In this document: one piece after another, positions 1-11,157 of the stretch
Layout: each line of letters opens with the position of its first letter
Numbering within the stretch: position 1 is the stretch's first letter
Translations under genes and position numbers: made by a program
NCBI GenBank assembly: GCA_023375675.1
Contig: JALQBC010000071.1
Location: 1-64,000, forward strand
Direction of reading: 5' to 3'
DNA: 64,000 nucleotides
DNA from: Cytospora piceicola
Taxonomy: Eukaryota > Ascomycota > Sordariomycetes > Diaporthales > Cytosporaceae
The notes under the pieces: generated by a model
Seen by the model: only the letters and a program-made list of their open reading frames with translations
Database searches by the model: none
What the model was told of the DNA's origin: nothing

Positions 1-526
1 AAAATAGGGTTTTATAGCCCTTTTTGTAAGGATTCCGATTTAGGTTAAATTATTTAATTCGGAGCTAAACTCGCCGTGGAAGGCCGGTTCGAAAACCAGG
101 CCCCCGGGCTAGCCTATTAGGCGCCGCGCTGCCGCCCCACCTGCAGGGGTTTGGTGGAATGGGGTCCCATTCCACCAGACAATAACTGTTAAGGCCTTAT
201 CGTAGGCCTTATCGTAATCGGCCTTATCGTAGGCCTTAAAGTGACTGTAAGTCGTCCGGCAGGCATTTCGAAACCTTAAAGTAACCGTAAACCTTCCGGC
301 AGGCATTAAAGGCCTTATAATTACTAGTACATTTAGTTATAGAACGACTAAAATCACTACTTTTAACAGCTAATCAGATCCTTTAGACAGGTGCTATAGC
401 GAATCAGTATAATTGTAATTTAAAGCTAATTAGAATTAAAAACAGGTAGTACACATCTTAAAGGCAACAATTTTCTATTATGCTTGCCCGCCTTATAAAA
501 CAAACATTAACCTTCTTAACAGAAGG
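1..526 (-). repeat. Family B dispersed repeat, copy 1 (cut by window edge)
   Basis: Read on the minus strand from 526 downwards, this matches the plus-strand sequence beginning at 58145 and at 60690 almost block for block. The blocks are a near-palindromic CCTTC..GAAGG terminus (511-526), a TGTTTGTTTTA..AAGGCGGGC block, a CTACCTGTTTTTAATTCT block, and a run of short units of the type CCTACGATAAGG (about 190-240). The innermost part (1-125) also matches 9170-9300 and the 61 kb region. No coding sequence is visible. The copy continues off the left edge, so its far end is unknown. Family B is a name used only here. Confidence 0.75.
152..177. repeat. 12-bp perfect inverted repeat inside family B copy
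   Basis: Arms TGGTGGAATGGG (152-163) and CCCATTCCACCA (166-177) are perfect complements with a 2-nt spacer. The hairpin lies between the short CCTACGATAAGG units and the GC-rich block of the B repeat. A RIP-like degraded version of one arm (TAACAGTTATTATCTAGTAGAA) occurs near 8730-8762. Confidence 0.7.
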
Positions 527-1252
527 TATATCTTTACTATACAGTATTAGATTTGCCTACTATAATCTCTACACTAATTCGAGAAGGGGCTGATACTCTA
601 GAGTAGTTCTATATGCGTACAAAAGGACAGAAAGCCTTAAGACTAAACGGGATAAGAGAGGCCGCGTAAGTGTACCACTTATGTTGACCCTAGTGCATGA
701 ATGTTGATGTATTATATAGCCTGCCAATGATATAGAGCTTTCTAGATCTTACGATGTTACTTAGAGTGCTATGGAGAGGCTCGTGCATGTAGGAGAAACT
801 AAATACATTGGTAGAGTTTATGTTAGTATTGCGGAATCCCGGCTGGCTGAATATCCGATATATTGATCCTGTCCAAATGTAAACTGTAGGAACACAGAGT
901 GCTTTAGCGTCAGGTGGTTTGTTTGTCTATGCCTCCGTTCGAGAACATCGTTGTTAAACAAGCCACAAACATGCTTTTATGTCGGCAGGCTACAATAATG
1001 TTGGGAGAAGCAAGAGAGTGATATCTTGTTAATGATATCAGCAGCACTATTATACCTCGTGACCTTGCGGGAGGGGGAAAGGAAATTCCGAGAACCCCTC
1101 ACGGACTATCGGTACTGGTGTGTAACGGTTACCTTTGAGAACTTTGGAAGACACAAACCAAAACGCAGCCGTGATAGTCACCCTTCTCAAATAGATTTCA
1201 CAAGGTGAGCGACTTCTTGTATTGTTTATTGCCTCGACTCATACACAATGTG
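527..1252. other. Intergenic, no gene seen
   Basis: About 0.7 kb of mixed composition between the B repeat terminus and the 3' end of the NLR gene. Only very short open frames are present, with no recognisable protein motif, RNA gene or tandem repeat. It presumably contains the NLR 3' UTR and terminator. Confidence 0.5.
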
Positions 1253-4200
1253 TCAAAACCCCTTCAAATAGCGGACAATGGCTACCTCTCCATTCCTAGC
1301 ACAAAGTATTGTCCCCTGTTTACTGAGTGACAGAAGCTGGAAAGTGTTGTCGTTGACCCAATCCCGAGGGAAAAAGAAGTGACGCCTGCTATTGCCCATA
1401 TCCCAACCAATGTTGCAAGTGCATATCCAATTCTTGTGATCCAAAAACACGACACGATCCCGAAAACTTCCCAGAAGATGCCAGCTTTCGTGACTCAGTC
1501 TTTCTAGTGTCTTCCTTCTTGGGGCGTCGCCGCCTCCTAGCCCTGGTTTTAGGTCCCTTGTGTGAACCATTTCAAGCCGAGCACCTGAACGGTTTCTGCT
1601 GAAGCTCCTTGTCGAAATCGTCTCGTAGAGCAGGAAATTATGGTTGCTCGATTGGACAACGGTGCGCAACCTTTCGGTTGCATCAGCTGAGCCAGTTGAA
1701 GAGACAGGCGAGACTTCACCTGCACTCAATGATATCTCCCCAGTCTGACCCTCGTCTTGATCTGTAGCCAAGGGACTCAGGTCTGCCCATTTATGCAGAG
1801 CTACTTGACTTACGGTCAGCTGAATGAGATGGGATTCATCAGTCGGGTGGTTCAACCACTTCCGCATAGACTTTGATCCATACCTCCTCTTGTAGACTTC
1901 GATCTTCTTCTTGACATCCCACACATGGTCCGTTGTTTCTGTGCTGACAAGAAAAAATGCCTCGTCCGAGCTGAACAGAACCTGCAATACCGCTTCCTCT
2001 AGCCGGAAGTCGAGCAAGGGATAGACGGCCCATTTTCCGTCGTCCTTAATCCGTAGCCTCTTGACGATCACCTTCCCTGAATCGTCCGCGGATGCGATGA
2101 GTCTGCACGATGATGACCACTCAATTGCAATGATGTCAACCGTTGTCGAGTGATTGCACACCTTCCTCACCCTTGCGCCACTCTTCATGTCGTGGATGGT
2201 GACAGATCCGTCGTCTCTGCCGCAGCAAAAGAATTCATCCTCGCCGTCACATGCCAGAGCGGTGACCCTTCCCCTCTGGCTCTGATCTTCTGCAAATACA
2301 GGCTCAGATGGGACCTCTGACAAGTAAGACCCATCGAGACTGCTCGCAGTCTCTTCTCGTTCCGCCTCGTCGGGCCGGATGAGCGCATCTGGAGCCCACA
2401 CGTTGCAACCAGAACCCCGAATATCGTAGATTTGTTGACTACCCGGACTGAAGGCCAGGTCGCGGACGAACTGGTCGGAGTGCAATTTGTAGATAAGGTT
2501 AAACTTCGGTAGGCCCCAGACGCTGATAGAACCGCCGTTGGAGCTTGTGAGAAGAAGCGTACCGTCCACATTGAGGCTCATCTCCCTCGCTTCCGTTTGA
2601 CCAAATTCTGCTTGCGTATCGTCGACCATGTTCCACACAAGAATTGCAGCATCTTGGTACAGTATGTAAATTACAGAGCTGTCTGGCTTCCATCGTACTA
2701 TTTCAGGAGAATTATACACATCTTCTCCGCCCTCAAGTCGATCTCTGTCGGCCATACGGATGGCAGTTCTGGGCATTGATTGAGAGGCCGTGGCCAGATC
2801 CCAAACAGTAACAGGACGGCCACGAAAGCCGATGGCAATCTTTGTATGATCTGGACTGAGGGCCATGAAGCGGGCGCATGTGCCGCGCGAGACACTGTGG
2901 CCTGGAGCTTGAAAAACAGGTTTGTGCTTTGAGGATTCGATATCGTATGATACGATGGAGCAATCATCGTACCCGACCAGGAGTTGGGAATCAGCTTTGG
3001 CAAAGTCCAGACTGATCGTCCGAGCTTCGCAGTGCTTTGCAAGGACATGCAGCTGGTGTCCGGTGGCAGGATCCCATACTCGGTAGGTATATCGCCCTGC
3101 AGTAACAATCATGCTTCCACTCTTGTTCGTTTCTATTCGCATCACCCACTCATTGTGGCATAACCTGCGTAGCTCCTCACAGGTTTCTATGTTCCATACC
3201 ACAACTGTACCACTGTGAGATATCAAAGTGAAGAAGTAGATGGTACCGCAGCGAATCGCTGAGGCTATTTCATCTTGCCCTAACGAAAGTCGGGCTAGGT
3301 TATCATCCCAGGCTGCAGTCGACAGACCTCGGACAGATATGAGCGGGCTTTCCTGGTCATTGTAGGTCCTGGATATGATAGAGCTGTCTGGACAGAATGG
3401 GGGAATCTGTCTATGAATTGCTGATGGGCTCTGTAGCAGATTCGCGCCAAATTTGCCGACGATTCGGATGAGATCAATGGCCCACTTGCCAAGGAACGCG
3501 GATTCCTCCATGCTGATTCTGAGAGATTCTCTCTTCCTCCTTTCACGAAGCCACTTCTTGATATATTGTGCCGCCTTCGGAACAGCTGCAATGTTGCTAG
3601 AGAGAGCCATGGCTTGAATCCATTGCAGCATATACCTATTGCAGAAGAGCCGCAGGTTCAGTAAAAGGTCAGGCGAGTCAACGCTTGCATGTCTGACGTG
3701 GTATGCCCAATGATTCAAGGCGTATCGCAAGAAAGGGAATTCGCCATAGAGTGGCTCCAACCGATCGTGGAACGTGGACTGTCGGGTTTCTGAGACTCGT
3801 GCCAGAATTTGTCGCCAGGAACCGTGGCATAAGTACTGCAAGCACACTCGGGCCAGGTGATCGTGGCCAACATCCAGTCCGACGACTGCGGTTGTGCCAC
3901 CCGAAGGGTGCAGGAGGAATTGACGAGCCGTACTGTGTATAAGGGAGATTACTTCATGGTCAACACGGACAAACTGACCACAAATTTGCACGATTGTCTC
4001 CCCTAGATTGACAAAGCCGTCAAATTCAGGACGAAGAGCCGCGTCTAATTCGGCAACCGTAAGCGGGCGAAACGCGCAGGAGGCCCAGGTCAATACCCTG
4101 AAGGCAATGTCTTGGTGTCGAGCCGGTTGACTCCGGACATTCCCAATCATCCGTTCATAGAGGGCCTTCATGTCGTTGGGTACCTCACCCAGAGCTGTGT

Positions 4201-6466
4201 CGATATCTGCCTTAGTGTGCCAGTTATCCCACAACGAATCCAGAGCCAACTTTGTCCACAGAAAGGAGCCCTCCGCTCTCCCTGCTATTTGCGCCACAAC
4301 AAGGTCTTGAAGATATCCATCTTGAGGGAGAACTTCCGACGTTGTAGAGGAAATCAATTCTTGAATGTCCGCCATTGTGTGCTCCATCAAGATGGGCTGA
4401 ATGAAGACCGTGCTCAATCTTGATCCGACGAGGCTCGTCAATTCGCGTTTTGGCCGACTCAGCAGGAGGACCTTGATAGGGCTTCGTGATTCCATCTGTA
4501 TTATATGCCGAGCCAGAAGAACTGGCATGTCGGCCTCATCAAGGCCATCAACAACCCAATAAAGAGTTGTCCCAAAATCAATCCGGAACACAATGTTCTC
4601 AAAAATTGTTTCCCAAATCACCTGGAAAGTTTGAGATACAGCTGTGAACTCTGTATCCTGGTGCAACCGCAGTAGCCTTTCTGCGAAAGCTGGGTGCTCG
4701 TTTGCCATCTGGTAAGCTATCGCCTTTAGGCAATAAGCCGCGCTCCGCTTTGCGGGATGGGACTCTGTGAGAAAATGGAACTGACACTTAAGTGATCCTT
4801 GAATGTGGTCTATAGCTTTAGCTGCCAATGTGGACTTTCCGGTTCCAGGCAGACCAGTAAGCCATAGTATCTTGTTGGTGCCGTCAGTGTTTTCGAACCA
4901 TTCATTGAAGTAGTCCGACTGTAGAAGCCACTGGCATGATCCAGGGTGTGCTTCGCTCAAGTGCGATTCCAGCACTTCTCGCAGGTTTCCCTGAAGACCA
5001 AAAATCTTCTCGAAAGTCTGGCTGCTACTCTCATAATTCAAGTCTTCGAGTTGTTGCACCGGTCGCTCTGTACTGTCCTTGTAAGATCTTTGAATTCGTG
5101 GGGACGGGAGGAGATTGTTGACAATACACGGACCTCTAGGTTGGATATCTCGAGTGAGTTGCTTCAAAACATTGGTGACTAGCACATAATTTGTATCCAT
5201 GGGGTCACTGAACTTCGCAATAGTATGGTGATCCGCGTCAACGGGGGCAGTTACCTCCTGAGGATAGTTTAGCACCCCGGAGTCCTTACCAACGATCTGT
5301 TCCAAATCAGTAAGGTAAACGGTAGATATTAGATAAAGTACTTACCAATCTCCTGACACCCGACACAAACTTGGTAGGCAAAGTCTCGTACAAGGAAGCA
5401 AGCTTCCACGGACCACAGATGCCACGAAACTGCTCACTGATGTCCTCTATCGAGGTTGAAGAGCTCTCTAGCTCGGAAATATACACTTTGGAAGCGCCAA
5501 TAATGATTGAGAGAAAGTTGTTCAGAGTTCGTGCGTACTGTGAGCCTCTATGCGGCGTGGAGAGGAACAAGATTCCATGAACCCTTGACAGCATCATTGA
5601 GTAGATGTCATCATTCTTACCAATAACGAGTGCCTGTGGGATGAGTTAGTGGGCCCATACTGACTGTACTATCAACAATTATTTGTTCTAGTAAATTCAC
5701 CTTCTTCACCACAAGTCCGCCCATAGAATGTGCTACGAATATAATCGGTTTCTGGTCGTAAGGTGAGTAAGATCTCGACTGCATATGCAGGCAGAACCCC
5801 GGATTCTCCAGAATGCTTTCGAACTCACCAGTCCGATGTCGTCGACAACTCCTTGGTTGCCTGTAAATGTCTTCATACGGACAAGAAGTCCTTTGGAAAA
5901 GTCCAAAATACTAAGGGGGTTCTTAGAATCCTTGAAACTCGCATTATATCCATACGAGAACACTCGGAAGTGAGAAAGGCCATCCTCATGACGAATCCAT
6001 GCGGGCCAGAAGTTTTCTGGCCGCCGTTCCCACGACCATGTTTTACGTGAAGAGCCACCGAGGCCGTGGACAAAAATGATATCCGCATCGCTCTCCGAAC
6101 CGCCGTGGATGAGGCTCAGTCCCAGGGGATCGTCGGGGATCTGGGGATGACGCGGTCCGGAACGTATTGAAGGTTGAGACAACGAAGGCAGGGACGCAAG
6201 AGTGTCCTCAGAAGCAATGCTCGAGTGTCTCGCACTGTATGGACTGACGTGGACAACGCTGAAGGGTTCAGAATGTGACCTGTGGGGGATGGTATGTGCT
6301 TTATTGTCGGAGTGCTCCCAATCCTCCGTGGGTGGAATCGATTCATCGTCGTCGCGACGTTGGGCTTCTGAATCGGTACTGTCGTGCTTAAATCTGCGGA
6401 ACTGTAGGACAAAGTTATCCGTCACTGCATCTGAGCTTCGAGAGCCAGCCCACTCACCATAGACAT
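1253..6466 (-). CDS. NLR-like protein: alpha/beta-hydrolase - NACHT - WD40
   Basis: Predicted fungal NOD-like receptor of 1663 aa, a family used in non-self recognition and programmed cell death. Five exons on the minus strand: 6466-6458, 6401-5829, 5778-5701, 5633-5346, 5296-1253. All four introns (56, 50, 67, 49 nt) are GT..AG and phase 0. The 3-codon first exon (MSM) is inferred because the long 5' frame has no ATG before residue 170 or so, and splicing at 6457/6402 restores one. N-terminal hydrolase-like domain: HGLGG near residues 115-119 and AHSMGG near 210-215, with Ser212 as likely nucleophile (DUF676/PGAP1-like). NACHT domain: Walker A GLPGTGKST near 464-472 and Walker B VVDGLDEAD near 564-572. 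The C-terminal half shows degenerate WD repeats (VWNIET, RVWDPATGH, VWDLATAS, HDMKSGA) and ends in an FFFPRDWV segment often found at the end of such proteins. The frame is intact with no RIP stops. Ligand and signalling partner are unknown. Confidence 0.9.
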
Positions 6467-7274
6467 TGTGAGTCAAACAAGAATACGAGTCGAGGTGGAT
6501 TCAATGGTCGGAATGTCGACCTGTTCTCGTCTGAGAATATGTTGTGTGCTCAAGTGAACAGCAAATGCAGGAGACACTTGAAAGACTGGGAGGCGGTCCG
6601 ATCGAGAGAAATCCATTGCCTTGACAAAGTCCGGTCCAGCCGCTTTCGAACTATTTCCCGCCACTCAGCACAAAATGCAGGAGACATCTGAGAGACTGGA
6701 GGCGATTCGATCGAGAGAACTCCATTGCCTTGACAAAGTCCGGTCCAGCCGCTTTCGAACTATTTCCCGCCACTCAGCACAAAATGCAGGAGACATCTGA
6801 GAGACTGGGAGGCGATCCGATCGAGAGAAATCCATTGCCTTGACAAAGTGCGGTCCAGCCGCTTTCGAACTATTTCCCGCCACTCAGCACAGAAGCAGGA
6901 TGGGAGTAAGCGAGCAACGCTTATTCGACAACATACGTATGTTCGGGGAGTAGGAGGCAACACAGCATCGTGCGGGGCTCGAAGATAGGTTGTGCGAGTA
7001 CGTATCGGCCTATAAGCGTTGTTTACTGTTATAGATGGTGGTCAGCAAACACTGTAAAGGGTGGCAACTCTCCTCGGAATCATGGCACGGGAGGTAGGTA
7101 TTCTTGGGTTACTTAATCAAGTTCCTATGTCGTTGCTAACCCTCTTGCAATCTGGGTCATCTCACCTGCCGCTCCCTTCATTTCAGTTCACACAGGACAC
7201 CTAACGTGAAAATCTCTCTGTTCGACTTTCACTTAAAACCTGATCAGTTGGGAGATACCTGATCTGCAAGTTCG
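6467..7274. promoter_or_regulatory. Divergent intergenic region shared by NLR and kinase genes
   Basis: This 808 bp stretch separates two divergently transcribed start codons (6466 minus, 7275 plus), so it must hold both promoters unless a gene is missed. The NLR-proximal half contains three tandem 109-110 bp units (6563-6890). The kinase-proximal half is ordinary sequence with no motif I would name. That it acts as a shared regulatory region is inferred from gene arrangement alone. Confidence 0.5.
6563..6890. repeat. Three tandem copies of a 109-110 bp unit
   Basis: Units start at about 6563, 6673 and 6782, each with AAATGCAGGAGACA near its start and ACTATTTCCCGCCACTCAGC near its end. They differ at only a few positions, for example CACTTGAAAGACTGGG versus CATCTGAGAGACTGGA. 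The array lies 97 bp upstream of the NLR start codon. The open frames across it are by-products of the repeat and are not called as genes. Confidence 0.9.
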
Positions 7275-8689
7275 ATGAGTCTGCAGGCGCCTCTTCAGCA
7301 CGAGCTGGACCTTGACCGTCATGCAGGAGAGCATGCTCCAGATCAGCCGGTGCCGAAACCACAGCTTGGATCCGAAGTCGATCTAGACCCTGCCGTGATT
7401 GAAGGTACGATATCTCTGCGTATGCAATTATTTGCTCAACTGCTAAAGATGATCAGCACTCCCCGTTCCTGGTACAAAAGTCATCGCTGCGCGCAAGTAT
7501 GGAATGTCACTCTGGGGCCGGACAGCTCGTATTGACACTGAGCTGCCGAGCGGAATTCCGAGGATGTATTTCCTGAAGGTAAGTACATCTTTCTCCAAAA
7601 GCATATCCAGTAGTCTCACCAGCTGACATGTGTCTCTCTTAGACAATGTGTCTCGACGATACAGGGCGCACAATGATAGAAGGAGAGTTTGAGTCTCTCC
7701 GAGCCATTCACGCCGTTACACCTGAGCTTGTGCCGTTCCCCTACGCCTGGGGCAGGTTTGCGAGCAAGACCTCACCTGGCTTGGACACTTACTTCTTGTT
7801 AGCTGAGTTTCGAGAAGTTGGTGAACAGCCACCAAATCCAGTCAGATTTACGGCCCGGGTTGCAGAACTCCACAAGAAGTCCAAGTCGCCCACCGGCAAA
7901 TTTGGCTTTCACATCACGACCTGTCATGCCAAATTACCACAGATCACGAATTGCTGGGAAGATTCCTGGGCAAATCTCTACCGGAAGCAACTGGAGAACA
8001 TTATCCGCATGGACTATGAAAAGCATGGTGATTGGCCAGAGTTCTTCAAAGTTTGCGACCTTGTCCTGAATATTGTGATCCCTAGGCTCCTGGAACCACT
8101 GCAATCTGATGGCCGAACTATCAAACCATGCCTCGTACATGGAGATCTCTGGGACGAAAATACGGCCACCGATATGGACACTGGTGAGCCTTTCATCTTC
8201 GACGCCGGTTCATTCTATGGCCACAATGAGTACGAGATTGGAAACTGGAGAGCGGCGAGGCACAGGTTGAGCGACAAGATGTATGTGAGGAACTATAAAC
8301 GACATTTCCCCGCGTCCGAGCCTGGTAAGTAGACCATTTCCTATGTGTAGTGGCCCTTTGTACCAAGCGCCACCGTCTAATACTATATTCTTGTGCAGAG
8401 GACGAATGGGACGATAGGAATTTGCTATATTCCTTGCGATACGATCTCGGTACGGCCGTTCTGATTCCAGGATGTAATATGCGTGAAGCGTAAGTATTTG
8501 AACTCCGGATATCAAGCCTGTTATCTAATAGTTAGCAGAGTTATGAACAACATGATGAAACTGTGTGAGAGGTTCTGCCCGACGGAGCTTCGCATTGCCC
8601 AAGGGCAGACAACCCGCCCTGGACTTCGTAATAGTGTAGATAATAACGATATTGAAGAAGCGGAGGAAGAAGAAGAAGAAGAAAACTAG
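7275..8689 (+). CDS. Fructosamine-3-kinase-like protein (ketosamine kinase family)
   Basis: 391 aa from five exons: 7275-7404, 7457-7578, 7643-8324, 8399-8489, 8539-8689. Introns of 52, 64, 74 and 49 nt are all GT..AG and keep frame. The 7275 ATG is the first in frame and follows an in-frame TGA. The family (PF03881) phosphorylates the C3 hydroxyl of fructosamine or ribulosamine adducts on proteins, part of deglycation. Visible marks: GTKVIAARKYG near the N terminus; SLWGRTARIDTELP; the kinase catalytic motif HGDLW near residues 250-254; the metal-binding DAGSFYGHNEYEIG near 271-284 in place of the usual DFG; and a C-terminal block LLYSLRYDLGTA. The protein ends in an unusual acidic tail of mostly glutamate, and the stop codon sits right at the edge of repeat DNA. 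Substrate unverified. Confidence 0.88.
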
Positions 8690-9300
8690 TAGCTATAAAG
8701 GTTTAGTTAATTCAAACATTCCTTCTTAAACTAAAGTCTTTAACAGTTATTATCTAGTAGAATATAAGCCTATTTAACTAAACCTCTATAGGTAAGGCGG
8801 TACGGCGGGGTTTAATAAGTTAGCCTTAGGCCGCCGGGGTAGTAAAGCGATTATAAGACGAGTTCTTATTTAAATTTAATAAAACGTACTATATTAGAAT
8901 CGTTAGGATAAAGCTATAGAACCTTATTTTTAGTTTTTTATTATCTTGTTAAAAGGGGTAGGTAAATTAGAATTCAGCCTTACCTTAAAGTCTTTCTCCT
9001 TTTAGCCTCTTTCTTTACTTTACTATAACTATTATTAACCTTAGCTTTCCTACTTTTACCCTGCTTTAATTTAATAGAATAAGCTAGGGTTTATTACTAG
9101 TAGGAACAGGTTAAGATTAGAGAAATTTTAGTTAAATTATTTAAGTAAAATATTTAACTTAGATAGACAGAACGGCAGCGTCTAATAGGCTTATCTAAGG
9201 GCCTAGTTTTTAAACCGGCCTTTTACACCGAGTTTTAATCTGAATTAAATAATTAAACCTAAATCGGAATCCTTATAAAACAGGCTATAAAACTATATTT
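8690..9300 (+). repeat. Rearranged family B-like repeat, copy 2
   Basis: Two blocks match copy 1 in opposite orientation. Near 8725-8765, TTTAACAGTTATTATCTAGT matches the B segment TTAACAGTTATTGTCTGGT. At 9170-9300 a GGCAGCG..CTAATAGGC..CCGGCC..GAGTTT block, an AATTAAATAATT block, CCTAAATCGGAATCCTTA and GGCTATAAAA match the reverse complement of 1-140. About 400 bp of unrelated AT-rich sequence separates the blocks. Many C-to-T and G-to-A differences fit RIP. Confidence 0.6.
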
Positions 9301-10941
9301 TTACTTAATTTTTACCTTATTAAAAGAGGTCGATATTCTAAACTCTGTTATTAGTAAAGTTAAGTTAAGTTTAAGAATTTTAAGCTTACGTTTTTTAAGC
9401 AGACTTATTTAAGTTATATATATAACTTAGATTTAACAGGCTTAATTAAGTTATAGTAAATATTTTAATAATATAAGCTAGAATTTACATTATTATTTAA
9501 GCTTAATTATAGCTATTTATAATAAAGCTAAAGTAAGTAACTAATACTATTAAGAAAGATTTAAAGGTAAATATTTTTTATATTTAAATTTATTATATAA
9601 GCTTATTTAAGTTATATATATAAATTAGATTTAATAAGCTTAATTAAGTTATAGTATAAATTATAATAATATAAGCTAGAATTTATATTATTATATAAGC
9701 TTAATTACTTTTATAAATAATAATATTAAGCTATATAACTAATACTATTAATAAAGTTTTAATATTAAATATTTATTATACTTAGATTTATTATATAAGT
9801 CTATTTTAATTATATATATAACTTAAATATAATACGCTTATTAAAGCTATAATAACTATTATTATAATATATATTAGAATTTACATTACTTTATAAACTT
9901 AATTACCTTTATAACTAATAATATTAAAGCGTATAATTAGCTTTATTAAGTACTTTACTTTATAAATTAAGTAGTATTATTAATAAGTTTAAGTTAAGTT
10001 TAAAAGTTTTAAGCTTATACTTTTTAAATAAGCTTATTTAAGTTAGTTTAAAAACATTAAAAGTTATAAATAAAAACTTTAATATATATTACTTAAAAAC
10101 ATTTATATAGCTTAATAACTAATAGCTATTATTAAAGTTAATTATAATAAATATATTATTAATATTATTAAACTTTAAATATAAGCTTAAAAATTTACTT
10201 ATTAATATAATAAGTATATAAAAATATAATAGTTAAAATATTAGCTATTATAGTTATAATAATATTATTATACTTAATCTTATTTTTAAATAACTAGTTT
10301 AATTATTAGTTTTTAATAAACTTTTATTATAAATTTTATTAAGCTTAAATACTTTTATTTTACTTATTAAACTTACTTATTATATATTAAAACGTTATTA
10401 TTAACTTATTATTAAACTAATATAACTTTAAATATAAAAGCTTAAATTACTTATTATTATTTTTATATTTATAATATAAAAAGAATAAAGCTTATAGTTT
10501 AACTTTTATTATTTTACTTATATTTATACTTTAATATATTAAATATTAATTAAAATAAAGTTTTTATTATCTTTTTATTTTTTTAACTTAAAATCTTTAA
10601 ATTAAAATATTATAGATTTTATTATTATAATAAATAAAGATAATTAAGTTAATAAGTATTTTTCTTTATTATATTTTATTTTTTATTTTAATAATTATAA
10701 TAATAAATAATAAGTATTAATACTATTATTATAAGTTAATATTAATATTTATAAGTTTAAATAAAGTAGTTAAAAGCTTAAAAATAATAAACTTTTAACT
10801 TTTATTTTAAAAAATAATTATTATTTTATTTTTTAAATAATAATAATAATAATAATAACTATATATTATTTATATTTATATTTATACTTATATTTATATT
10901 ATTATTAATATATATAAAAGTTATAAATAAAACTTTTTAAA
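9301..10941. repeat. Extremely AT-rich RIP-degraded DNA
   Basis: About 1.6 kb almost without G or C, dominated by TTAA, TATA and AAGCTTA strings, with no usable open frame. Similar phrases recur roughly 170-190 bp apart (for example TATATATAACTTAGATTTAA near 9418 and TATATATAAATTAGATTTAA near 9611), which points to an old, internally repeated element destroyed by RIP. Element class cannot be read. Confidence 0.6.
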
Positions 10942-11157
10942 ATTATAATTATAATTATAGTTATAGTTATAGTTACAGTTATAGTTACAGTTACAGTTAC
11001 AGTTACAGTTATAGTTATAGTTACAGTTACAGTTATAGTCACAGTTACAGTTACAGTCACAGTTACAGTTACAGTTACAGTTACAATTACAGTCACAGTT
11101 ACAGTTACAGTTACAGTTACAGTTACAGTTACAGTCACAGTTATAGTTACAGTTACT
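10942..11157. repeat. Hexanucleotide array (AGTTAC)n
   Basis: About 36 consecutive copies of AGTTAC, with variants AGTTAT and AGTCAC. The left end grades into AATTAT units. It marks the border between the AT-rich block and normal-composition DNA. Long minus-strand open frames across it (poly Thr-Val, poly Asn-Cys) arise because a 6-bp repeat has no stops in those frames. Confidence 0.95.

Noticed and set aside
6473..6963. Overlapping minus-strand frames beginning MAGNSSKAAGP
   Set aside because: They translate the 109-bp tandem repeat upstream of the NLR start. The frames shift between units and no splice joins them to the NLR.
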